From: Methanothrix sp.
GTDB taxonomy: Archaea > Halobacteriota > Methanosarcinia > Methanotrichales > Methanotrichaceae
Length of the DNA stretch: 15,954 nucleotides
Direction of reading: 5' to 3'
NCBI GenBank assembly: GCA_028688535.1
Contig: JAQTXY010000006.1
Location: forward strand, 1-15,954
The translations under genes were made by a program, and so were the position numbers. Below, piece by piece: positions 7,569-14,248 of this stretch; position 1 is the first letter of the stretch, and each line of letters begins with the position of its first letter. The notes beneath the pieces are model-generated. The model was not told where the DNA came from. It ran no database searches and saw only the letters and a list, made by a program, of their open reading frames with translations.

Positions 7569-8555
7569 CTATTTCTGTGGCTGATTAGAAGGGGATTCTG
7601 GGAATCCTACTATATCCACGGTTTGTGAAGCAATCTTGATGCGTTCCGACTTCTCAATGCCTTCAAGAATTTTCTGGCTGATCCTGCTACGGATCATTCG
7701 CCTTTGTCTGGCAGGTGTTACATATCGAGCTGTTAACTCGACCCAGTTATCTGTCATACTAAGAAAAACCTCTGTATTTGTTGAAACTTTGGCGAGAAAG
7801 TACTTTCGTTCCATATGAGAGATCTCATTCTTGGCAAGCTCTTCAATTTCCATTGTCTCATGACTTATGACATCAATTATTAGCACCTTTGCCGCCTTCC
7901 AGTCACTGCTATATGTTATTGGAAAAGATAGCTCGTCCCAGAGAAAATCGAAATCCTTCGTGTAATTATTTGTGATATTCGATAAAACATAACTGTTTGG
8001 TATTAGGGAAAGCCTGCCGGTGGGATGATCCGCTGAAACCCACTCATTAATCTCCATAATTGTGGTGTAAAAAATATCTATGTCTATCACATCACCCTTT
8101 TTGGAGCCAATCTCTATTCGATCGCCTACCCGATAGATTCGATTGATAAATATGTTCAAACCACCTGCGAAATTCTTGGCGACATCTTGCATGCTCAGGG
8201 TGAATGCGGCAGCAACGAGTCCAAAACCCAACACAAGAGACTGGAGATCCTCTACCCAAATGATCCAAAAGGCCAAAAAATTAAGAAATATATAAAAAAA
8301 ATAAAAACTTTTTGATAGATAATATCTTCTCTGTGGGTCAGTTATTTTAATTAGATATCTATCATTCAAAACACGTCTAAAAACCACGTAGATAATAACA
8401 AATACAACAATTGTTATAATCCCACGGGTCAAATGGATATTTTGATACCAATAATTAGCCATCGATAGCAATGCTGCAATAAATGTAAATATTAATGGAT
8501 ATATCCAATTTCGCAACACAAAAGCCGCCCTCATTTTTAATAATTGAAGATACAT
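7569..8555 (-). CDS. MscS-family mechanosensitive ion channel (first paralogue)
   Basis: Small-conductance mechanosensitive channel protein of 328 residues. Hydrophobic segments lie at about 16-36, 43-63 and 83-101. The pore-lining TM3 region follows at about 105-138 (LVAAAFTLSMQDVAKNFAGG), then the hallmark beta-domain start RVGDRIEIGSKKGDVIDI (about 142-159). The MscS middle and C-terminal alpha/beta domains follow, including LIPNSYV near 184-190. The family gates ion flux on membrane tension and protects cells in osmotic downshift. The ATG at 8555 has no clear Shine-Dalgarno site; Met8 (8534) is an alternative start. The gene is convergent with gene A and divergent from the ATPase/second MscS pair. 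It is only distantly related to the second MscS here and has extra residues in the beta domain, so the two are not a recent duplication. Confidence 0.92.
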   Translation of the reverse strand: MYLQLLKMRAAFVLRNWIYPLIFTFIAALLSMANYWYQNIHLTRGIITIVVFVIIYVVFRRVLNDRYLIKITDPQRRYYLSKSFYFFYIFLNFLAFWIIWVEDLQSLVLGFGLVAAAFTLSMQDVAKNFAGGLNIFINRIYRVGDRIEIGSKKGDVIDIDIFYTTIMEINEWVSADHPTGRLSLIPNSYVLSNITNNYTKDFDFLWDELSFPITYSSDWKAAKVLIIDVISHETMEIEELAKNEISHMERKYFLAKVSTNTEVFLSMTDNWVELTARYVTPARQRRMIRSRISQKILEGIEKSERIKIASQTVDIVGFPESPSNQPQK

Positions 8556-8648
8556 TTGAGAATGAATTCTTAATTAAGGTTTCGATCGATTTAGCAATTT
8601 TCAATCGCTATATTTTTAGAGTATCAACTGCATATATCTAAGCCAAAG
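8556..8648. promoter_or_regulatory. Divergent promoter region between the first MscS gene and the ATPase gene
   Basis: A 93-base AT-rich gap. On the plus strand, TATATTTT (8609-8616) lies about 33-40 bases before the ATPase ATG at 8649 and would give a very short leader without a Shine-Dalgarno site. On the minus strand, TTAATTAA (about 8570-8577) lies upstream of the MscS gene. The shared gap could allow joint control of both transcripts; no operator repeat was seen. Confidence 0.4.
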
Positions 8649-9716
8649 ATGGCTTCGCTTCATTGTGTCCTCAAGAAGAGTGGTGAATCTCTGGAATTAT
8701 TCGGCTTCGAAGACGTACTTAAGAACATAGAGGAGGCAATCAATCAGCCAGATTTTACACCAAGATCCAATATAGCCATAATTGCAGAACCATTTTCGGG
8801 ACGAAGTGAGCTGGTTTATAAAATATCAGAAATGTGCCGCGATAAAGAAACAAAGATATTTTTCAGCCGCCTGGTGAGCGACGATAATTTCATAGACACC
8901 CTGGAAAAATCTGGCGATATCGTGCTGGTGGACAATTGTCAATATCTTTTCTCTCGCAATATTGGGGGATTTGAAAAGCTCGATATTTTCCTAAATACTG
9001 TTGCCTCATCCAACAAGCTTTTCATCACTACCTGGAACCAGTTCTCCTGGAATTATCTGCGCTTCGTCTATCCTCTGGAGAATATATTTCCGGTCAGGAT
9101 CGAGCTTCCCCGGCTCGGCCCGGAGGAACTTAAGAAAATGGTTATGGCCAACTGTGAATGGCAGATGACCTTTGCCGAGGATGTAATTGTCAAGAACGAT
9201 CAATGTTTCGAGTTTTCTGAATTTCCAGTAGTCTTGCCAATTATTAAAAGAACCTTCATGATCCCTATCCCTCGGATCGATTATTTCGCACTAAAATGCC
9301 GTTTTCAGGCAAAGATTTGGCCCTCCGAACAGAAAGATGCGACATCAGTGGAAGACAGGGTATTCCTGCGGTTGAAGGATGTGTCGGAAGGAAATCCAGG
9401 TGTGGCCCAAGCCATCTGGAAGAAGAGCATTCCCAGCACGAAAGGCGCCATCAAGCCGGAAGATATAATCAAGCCTCAGTACAAAATTGATACTAATTAC
9501 AGCCAGGCCTACATGCTGTACATAATCTTGTGCAGAGAGTGCGTCACCATCAAAGAGTTGAAGGGCATAATCGATCCTAACGCCAATATAGATCGGTGGG
9601 TCTACGATTTGGAGAGAAGCGGCCTTATTTCTGTCGATAACGAACTTTTGAGCATCGTTCCCGAAGCTTTGCATAGCATAGTAAGCTATCTGAAGAGCAT
9701 GCGGTTGGTGTGGTAA
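8649..9716 (+). CDS. P-loop ATPase-like protein with C-terminal winged helix, coupled to MscS
   Basis: A 355-residue protein resembling archaeal AAA/STAND-type ATPases; I do not recognise a named family. A Walker A-like loop lies at residues 46-53 (AEPFSGRS), where the usual lysine is Arg52. Walker B-like GDIVLVDN spans 89-96 (D95). A sensor-1-like LFITTWNQFSW spans 124-134, and a GNP motif (248-250, in DVSEGNPGVAQAIW) resembles the GxP element of STAND ATPases. Residues about 288-350 look like a winged helix. There is no signal peptide or membrane segment, so the protein is cytoplasmic. Its TAA is followed by one base and then the ATG of the second MscS gene, implying translational coupling. 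I infer a cytoplasmic regulator or assembly factor of the channel. The Lys-to-Arg change leaves it open whether ATP is hydrolysed or only bound. Confidence 0.7.
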   Translation: MASLHCVLKKSGESLELFGFEDVLKNIEEAINQPDFTPRSNIAIIAEPFSGRSELVYKISEMCRDKETKIFFSRLVSDDNFIDTLEKSGDIVLVDNCQYLFSRNIGGFEKLDIFLNTVASSNKLFITTWNQFSWNYLRFVYPLENIFPVRIELPRLGPEELKKMVMANCEWQMTFAEDVIVKNDQCFEFSEFPVVLPIIKRTFMIPIPRIDYFALKCRFQAKIWPSEQKDATSVEDRVFLRLKDVSEGNPGVAQAIWKKSIPSTKGAIKPEDIIKPQYKIDTNYSQAYMLYIILCRECVTIKELKGIIDPNANIDRWVYDLERSGLISVDNELLSIVPEALHSIVSYLKSMRLVW

Positions 9717-9717
9717 A

Positions 9718-10467
9718 ATGGCGAGTGTAGATGTAATTTCAGGGCTTTTTCAAATCATAAATCCACCCACCATCTTGAGCTCTCTGGCCGTGCTCCTTCT
9801 AGCCTATGCTGCCAGTCGCATCACCACCTATGTGCTGACCAGCCTCTCGGAATGGAATGTCCTCAATGTCTTCGGGCTTAACCGGATAACTGTCAAGATG
9901 TTGATACCGCTTCTGAAGTTCACCTTCTATTTCGCAGGTCTCTATTACATTTTGGCAGCCATCCTCAAGATCGCATCTGATCAGCTCGTCCTTTTCTCAG
10001 GTCTCTTTGGTGCAGGTCTGGGCTTTGGCCTGCAAGGTCTCTTTGCAGATGTGGTGGGAGGTCTGTTGACCATCGTGGAAAGGCCCTATCAGATAGGAGA
10101 CAAGATAACAATGGGCGGTCATTACGGAGAAGTAAAGGATATCGGTCTTCGGGTCACCCGGCTGGTGACGCCGGGCGATACCTTGGTATCGGTACCAAAC
10201 GGCTCGATATTTCAAAATCCAGTAGCTAATGTCAATGCCGGAAACCTGGAAATGATGGTGATGATTGATCTGTTCATCGATCCGAGTAGCGATGCCCAAA
10301 AGGCCATGCAAATTCTAAGAGAAGCGCTTCTGACATCCCAATATATCCGGCTATCTGAGAAGCATCCGTATGTAATCCTCATTAAAGATTTTCCATTCTA
10401 TAAACGCATCCGAGCAAGGGGTATGCCAACGATTCCCGTTATGAGTTCCTCTTCGAGACCGATGTGA
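9718..10467 (+). CDS. MscS-family mechanosensitive ion channel (second paralogue), C-terminus frameshifted
   Basis: As read, 249 residues. Transmembrane segments lie at about 19-41 and 61-83, followed by the TM3 pore helix at about 88-120, glycine/alanine-rich as in MscS (GLFGAGLGFGLQGLFADVVG). The conserved ERPYQIGDKITMGGHYGEV (121-139) and VSVPNGSIFQNPVANV (157-172) of the beta domain follow. After residue about 234 the reading departs from the family and ends in a serine-rich tail. One frame over, from 10422, the expected MscS C-terminal domain continues to a TAA at 10554-10556. A single missing base in the GGGG run at 10418-10421 explains this; the restored protein would be about 279 residues. 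Translation is coupled to the ATPase upstream (one-base gap). As written, the product lacks the end of the cytoplasmic cage domain. Confidence 0.88.
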   Translation: MASVDVISGLFQIINPPTILSSLAVLLLAYAASRITTYVLTSLSEWNVLNVFGLNRITVKMLIPLLKFTFYFAGLYYILAAILKIASDQLVLFSGLFGAGLGFGLQGLFADVVGGLLTIVERPYQIGDKITMGGHYGEVKDIGLRVTRLVTPGDTLVSVPNGSIFQNPVANVNAGNLEMMVMIDLFIDPSSDAQKAMQILREALLTSQYIRLSEKHPYVILIKDFPFYKRIRARGMPTIPVMSSSSRPM

Positions 10468-10556
10468 CCAAAAGGACCTGGCAGGAGTTCAAGCAAAAAG
10501 GCATCATGCCGCCCAGGATAGCTGTGCCGGAAATGGGAATGATCAATGACAAGTAA
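10422..10556 (+). pseudogene. Out-of-frame C-terminal segment of the second MscS
   Basis: Read from TAT at 10422, this stretch encodes YANDSRYEFLFETDVTKR, then WQEFKQKGIMPPR, ending at TAA 10554-10556. This is a typical end of an MscS cage domain. It overlaps the last 46 bases of the frame as written and has no start signal of its own. It is therefore the displaced tail of the upstream gene, separated by a one-base deletion or a sequencing error. Confidence 0.85.
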
Positions 10557-10568
10557 GAACATTTATCA

Positions 10569-10602
10569 TTTATTAGTATAATCATAAGTACGATCATATG
10601 AT
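10569..10602 (+). promoter_or_regulatory. Putative promoter and short palindrome upstream of the BMP gene
   Basis: TTTATTAG (from 10569) is a plausible box A about 50 bases before the TTG start at 10623. The 10-base palindrome ATCATATGAT (10593-10602) lies near the expected transcription start and could be an operator half-site pair, but such short palindromes are frequent in AT-rich DNA. GGAG at 10610-10613 is the likely ribosome site. Confidence 0.3.
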
Positions 10603-10622
10603 ATAGAATGGAGCTGGTTTGA

Positions 10623-11678
10623 TTGAAATGCATCCTTACTGTAATTCTTTGTTTTCTTCTCTCGAATGGCTTAGCAGGAGCTGTTAGTGCCGCAGATAAT
10701 AGCTCCACAGAGAAGAGCGAACTAAATGTGACTCTGCTGGATTTCGGTCCGGTTGGGGATCATGGCTGGACATACGAGGCCCATGTGGGCGCATCCGAAA
10801 TGGCTCAGAAGCTATCTTTTGTTAACCTTTCTGAGAGAGAGAATGCCGCAGGTCCCGATGCTTCCCAAATTTTAAGAGAATACGCAGAGGATGGAGCAAA
10901 TCTTATATTCTGTCACAGTTACAATTTCATAGATGCTATCAAAGAAGTAGCTCCCGAATATCCAAAGGTCGTTTTTATGTGGGGAGGAGGAACAGAGAGG
11001 CTGGCGCCCAATGCCGGAGTTTATTATGAGAGGATTTATGAGGCCCAGTATCTTGCCGGAATTGTGGCGGGCAATATGACCAAAACGGGAAAGATTGCAT
11101 TTGTGGCTGCTCTGCCCACGTCCCAAGTAATAATCGGCATCAATGCTTTTGCTAAGGGTGTCGCATCCACCAATCCCCGCGCCAAAGTGTACGTGGAGTG
11201 GATCGGAGACTGGTATGATCCGGGAAAAGAGCGAGCAGTGGCATTGTCACTTATCAGCAAAGGATGCGATGTCATAACCCACTGGTCCGATTCCGATGCG
11301 ACGGGTCAAACGGCTGATGAGATGGGCATCTACTTCATATCTTTCGGCTCAGATGTCGGCAGGTTCTCTCCTCGAGTATATCTTACGGGCGCTGTCTGGA
11401 ACTGGCAGCCCATTATGACTGATATTGTAGAATCCGTGCATAATGGGACATGGGAATCTCATCCTGGTGGGGAATGGTGGTACGGACTGGCTGAAGGAGG
11501 TGTGGAGCTGGCACCTTTTGGCGACAAAGTTCCTGAAGATGTGCGATCTTTGGTGGTCGAGAAGCAAAAGGATATTGTGCAGAAAAAGCTGACAATATTC
11601 CCTGGCCAGAGTGATGAAAAGCTAAAAGAGATGTATTACCTCGAGCCAAATGTGGTGGGGAAGCTGCCTCTATCATAG
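10623..11678 (+). CDS. BMP/PnrA-family solute-binding protein, secreted, no transporter genes nearby
   Basis: A 351-residue protein resembling the substrate-binding component of BMP-type ABC importers (nucleoside or purine-like ligands in known members). A TTG start with GGAG nine bases upstream gives a signal peptide (about residues 1-24, ending AVSAA/D); no lipobox cysteine is present, so it is probably released by signal peptidase I rather than lipidated. Family features are LLDFGPVGDHGWTYEAH (about 37-53), EYAEDGANLIFCHSY, VVFMWGGG, YEAQYLAGIVAGNMTKTGKI and GQTADEMGIYFISFGSDVGR. The domain fills nearly the whole protein. No permease or ATPase gene lies in this window, so an import role is not supported locally. 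It stands 100 bases upstream of pentapeptide gene B, echoing the sensor-pentapeptide fusion in gene A. Confidence 0.88.
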   Translation: MKCILTVILCFLLSNGLAGAVSAADNSSTEKSELNVTLLDFGPVGDHGWTYEAHVGASEMAQKLSFVNLSERENAAGPDASQILREYAEDGANLIFCHSYNFIDAIKEVAPEYPKVVFMWGGGTERLAPNAGVYYERIYEAQYLAGIVAGNMTKTGKIAFVAALPTSQVIIGINAFAKGVASTNPRAKVYVEWIGDWYDPGKERAVALSLISKGCDVITHWSDSDATGQTADEMGIYFISFGSDVGRFSPRVYLTGAVWNWQPIMTDIVESVHNGTWESHPGGEWWYGLAEGGVELAPFGDKVPEDVRSLVVEKQKDIVQKKLTIFPGQSDEKLKEMYYLEPNVVGKLPLS

Positions 11679-11681
11679 GCA

Positions 11682-11692
11682 TTTTCTTTTTT
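11682..11692 (+). terminator. Poly-T termination tract after the BMP gene
   Basis: TTTTCTTTTTT begins three bases after the BMP stop codon. Archaeal RNA polymerase can terminate at such runs without a hairpin. If used, gene B must have its own promoter; ATTAAAAAT at 11742-11750, about 30 bases before its ATG, could supply it. Confidence 0.45.
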
Positions 11693-11741
11693 GGGATCAA
11701 TGCAATCTATCTCATAGTTTCTGAGCGATCGTACATCTCTG

Positions 11742-11750
11742 ATTAAAAAT
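11742..11750 (+). promoter_or_regulatory. Putative box A of gene B
   Basis: ATTAAAAAT ends 28 bases before the gene B ATG (11779), so the transcript would have a leader of only a few bases. The upstream AGGT (about 11767) is a poor ribosome site, which agrees with near-leaderless initiation. Confidence 0.35.
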
Positions 11751-11778
11751 TAATAGTAGTAATGCAGGTATTATTTCC

Positions 11779-13539
11779 ATGAATATTTCTATGATGCGAT
11801 TGGTTTTCTGGTTGTGTTTGCTTTTCGTACTTTTATCTATTATTTCAAACGCAATCGTAGAAGATCCCATCAATTTTAGAGATCATTCCACATTCATCGA
11901 TATGAACCTGAGCGGTATGAACTTGTCAGGAGCCCACTTGAATCATTCCGATCTGCAGAGAGCGGATCTTCGCAAGACGAACCTTAACCGATCTTATCTA
12001 AACCAATCCAGTCTCTTCGATGCCAATCTTGCGGGAGCAAATCTGCAACAAGCAACCATGGTAGAGGCAGATCTTCATGGCACAGATCTTTCCGGCGCCG
12101 ATCTCAGGGGTGCCTTCATGCCCGCCTGCAATTTGATGGGCTCAAATCTTAGTCGCGCAAATCTAATCGGTGCCTACATGCCGACCAGCTTCTTGATAGG
12201 CTCAAATCTGAATGGTGCAGACCTTTCCGGTTCCTATATGGATCAATCTTATGTGGATAATTCAACTCTGGTTGGCGCGAAATTAAATGGTGCCAGCTTA
12301 TTGGCAGTGAAAATAAGCGATACAAACCTTTGCGAAGCTGAATTCATAAGCGCGCTCATGGATCGCTCTACTTTCCAGAACTCAATATTGACTGGTGCTA
12401 ATCTGACCAAAGCAAGCCTGGTCGGGTCGAACCTGATAAATGCCACCGTATCCAATGCAGACCTCACTCTGGTGGATATCTCAGAGTCGCGCTGTTCGAG
12501 AGCGAATTTTTCCGGCTCTCGGCTGGTCAATTCAAAATTGGGTTTTGCCAATCTGAGCGGTGCAAACCTGAGCCGCACCGACCTATCCGGATCATATCTT
12601 AGGGCATCCCGTCTGGAAGGCTGTGACTTTTTTAAAGCGAATCTAACAGGAGTGAACCTCGAAAACGCCTTAATGAATAGCGTCAGACTTGCTCAAGCCA
12701 GACTCACCGGCGCTGTCTTGGCCAGAGCGCATTTGGAGGACTCAGATCTGTCGAACTCATATCTTGGACAGGCCGATCTTACCGGTGCCATGCTCGGTGG
12801 ATCCAATCTTACGGGTGCTCACCTGTTGGGGGTCAGGCTGCTAAGCGCTGACCTAAGCCTTGCTGTGCTGATAAGAGCCGATCTCAGCGGAGCAAACCTG
12901 ATCGGTGCCAGACTAAATTGGGCGAATCTGGCAGGAAGCACACTCAAACGTTGCCAATTCTCCAGAGCAGAGTTATTTGGAGCAGACCTGAGCCGCTGTG
13001 ATCTCAGCGACTCGGACTTCACCAGGGCATATTTGCCAAGGGCCAAATTGCATGGATCTAACCTCAGAAACACAAAATTGGACAACGCTGATCTTACAGG
13101 TACGAATATGTCCGGAGCAGATCTTGCTGGTGTCCAGATCGTTAAGGCCGATCTGGATGAGGCAAACCTATCCGGGGCGGACCTGGCAGGATGCAGCCTG
13201 CAATCCATGAACCTGAGGGGAACGATCATGCAAAAAGCTGTGTTGAGATCTGCAAGTCTTGATTGGATGATACTCAAAGATGTTGACCTTCAGGGAGCAG
13301 ATCTGAGAAATGCCAAATTTGATGCGGTTTTCCTGGAGAATGTAAACCTCTCCGGAGCAGACCTGAAGAATGCAGAATTTAGTAAGACAGCACTGGTGAA
13401 TGTAGATCTGAGTGGTGCGAATCTCGTGGGATTGAAGTATGATCTTCTGGAACTTCCCATGATTGCTGGCTCGAAACTCGATAATGCTAAAATGAGTGCC
13501 GATATGAGAAAGGATATTGAAAAATTGGGGTCAGGTTAA
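11779..13539 (+). CDS. Gene B: secreted or N-terminally anchored pentapeptide-repeat protein (~102 repeats)
   Basis: A 586-residue paralogue of gene A without the solute-binding domain. Residues 1-26 are a signal peptide or signal anchor (LVFWLCLLFVLLSIISNA). Pentapeptides run without a break in register from residue 43 to about 552, giving about 25 coils of a four-sided beta-helix (roughly 12 nm). The C-terminal cap is SKLDNAKMSADMRKDIEKL. It aligns with gene A without gaps at an offset of 363 residues, at least from B 205 to the end. The best-conserved patch is B 378-419. Near residues 94-154 a 20-residue coil unit is repeated in tandem with Met at the same place. Known pentapeptide proteins such as MfpA and Qnr are cytoplasmic gyrase-binding mimics; an exported protein of this length cannot be assumed to share that job. 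Its last nine bases overlap the tail of the convergent amidotransferase gene. Confidence 0.9.
   Translation: MNISMMRLVFWLCLLFVLLSIISNAIVEDPINFRDHSTFIDMNLSGMNLSGAHLNHSDLQRADLRKTNLNRSYLNQSSLFDANLAGANLQQATMVEADLHGTDLSGADLRGAFMPACNLMGSNLSRANLIGAYMPTSFLIGSNLNGADLSGSYMDQSYVDNSTLVGAKLNGASLLAVKISDTNLCEAEFISALMDRSTFQNSILTGANLTKASLVGSNLINATVSNADLTLVDISESRCSRANFSGSRLVNSKLGFANLSGANLSRTDLSGSYLRASRLEGCDFFKANLTGVNLENALMNSVRLAQARLTGAVLARAHLEDSDLSNSYLGQADLTGAMLGGSNLTGAHLLGVRLLSADLSLAVLIRADLSGANLIGARLNWANLAGSTLKRCQFSRAELFGADLSRCDLSDSDFTRAYLPRAKLHGSNLRNTKLDNADLTGTNMSGADLAGVQIVKADLDEANLSGADLAGCSLQSMNLRGTIMQKAVLRSASLDWMILKDVDLQGADLRNAKFDAVFLENVNLSGADLKNAEFSKTALVNVDLSGANLVGLKYDLLELPMIAGSKLDNAKMSADMRKDIEKLGSG
11905..13434 (+). 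repeat. Pentapeptide repeat tract of gene B (residues 43-552)
   Basis: The central L/M/F/I/V recurs at residues 44, 49, 54 and so on to 549, about 102 units with no register slip. As in gene A, most of the tract is diverged at DNA level. Confidence 0.95.
12061..12300 (+). repeat. Degenerate 60-base tandem repeat inside gene B (one beta-helix coil per unit)
   Basis: Successive 60-base units end in ATG at 12058-12060, 12118-12120, 12178-12180 and 12238-12240. The units ending at 12180 and 12240 share long near-identical pieces (for example TTGATGGGCTCAAATCT against TTGATAGGCTCAAATCT). At protein level the motif is (F/Y)MPxxxLxGSNL every 20 residues. The unit equals exactly four pentapeptides, one turn of the helix. 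Confidence 0.7.
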
Positions 13540-13555
13540 GGATGAAACTGACCCC
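13527..13555. terminator. Bidirectional hairpin at the convergent ends of gene B and the amidotransferase gene
   Basis: GGGGTCAG (13527-13534) pairs with CTGACCCC (13548-13555) across a 13-base loop. Both stop codons lie in or beside it. On the minus strand the hairpin is followed by AATTTTT, so it suits the amidotransferase transcript best; on the plus strand no T-run follows. The GGTCAG core matches the gene A terminator, in the same codons. Confidence 0.6.
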
Positions 13556-14244
13556 AGCTCTTCTTCCACTCTGTCCAGGAACAGCTCCATCAGGCCTTGA
13601 ATCTGAGAAAACTGGTCCGCATGAGCCGACAACTCTTCCGGCCTTTGCACATATGGTCCATCGGTCAGCTCATCAGCGCAGTTTTCAAGCAGATGATCGA
13701 TGCTGTCGCGGGAGGATTCCAGATGAAACTGCAGTCCAATTGCCTTTCCCTTGACAAAAGCCTGGTTTATGCAAGCCTGGCTCTCTGCCGTTCGCACTGC
13801 GCCGGGAGGGATCTCGAAGGTGTCGCCCTGCCAGTGCAGGGCCACAAATCTCTGCGGCAGAACTGAGAAGAGGGAGGATAGGATTCCCTCTTTTGTAAGG
13901 TCAACCGGAAACCAGCCGATTTCCCTGTACTCGTTTCTCCGCACCACGCCCCCCAGCACGTCGGCCATAAGCTGAGCGCCGAGGCAAATGCCTAGAACGA
14001 TCTTGTCGCATGCAATGGCTTGACTGATGAACTCCTTCTCCCTCGCAAGCCATGGATATTTGTCATCTTCGTAGATATTCATAGGCCCGCCCATGATTAT
14101 CAGCCACTCGAATTGATCCATTTCCGGCAGCGCTTCATCTAAAAAAAGCTGGGTGCGGGTGAGATCATGGCCGCGGGATTTGGCCCAGCTCTCGATATTG
14201 GCCAGATCTTCGAAGGGCACATGTTGGAGGTAGTGGATTTTCAT
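13531..14244 (-). CDS. Class I glutamine amidotransferase (GMP synthase subunit-like)
   Basis: A 237-residue cytoplasmic protein with the full catalytic triad of class I amidotransferases: nucleophile elbow LGICLGAQLMADVLGG (Cys87) and GLQFHLE (His174, Glu176). The oxyanion-side motif IIMGGPMNIYED (49-60) and LHWQGDTFEIPPGA (136-149) are also typical of the GMP-synthase-like stand-alone group. Such proteins hydrolyse glutamine or related gamma-glutamyl compounds; the acceptor here is unknown, so no pathway is assigned. The ATG at 14244 has GGAG seven bases upstream, inside the last codons of the metalloprotease gene, and only four bases separate the two genes, so they form an operon with coupled translation. 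Its stop overlaps the end of gene B tail-to-tail by nine bases. Confidence 0.92.
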   Translation of the reverse strand: MKIHYLQHVPFEDLANIESWAKSRGHDLTRTQLFLDEALPEMDQFEWLIIMGGPMNIYEDDKYPWLAREKEFISQAIACDKIVLGICLGAQLMADVLGGVVRRNEYREIGWFPVDLTKEGILSSLFSVLPQRFVALHWQGDTFEIPPGAVRTAESQACINQAFVKGKAIGLQFHLESSRDSIDHLLENCADELTDGPYVQRPEELSAHADQFSQIQGLMELFLDRVEEELGSVSSLT

Positions 14245-14248
14245 GGCT

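Noticed and set aside
10593..10602. ATCATATGAT palindrome as an operator before the BMP gene.
   Set aside because: Ten bases in AT-rich DNA with no second copy in the window; mentioned only within the promoter entry.
11779..13539. Gene B (and A) as gyrase-protecting DNA mimics like MfpA/Qnr.
   Set aside because: Both carry export signals, are far longer and are not acidic enough by eye; family membership in the repeat alone does not support that role.
4338..13539. A mobile element or integrated island boundary.
   Set aside because: No integrase, transposase, tRNA, direct repeats or terminal inverted repeats were seen; only the gene content is accessory-like.
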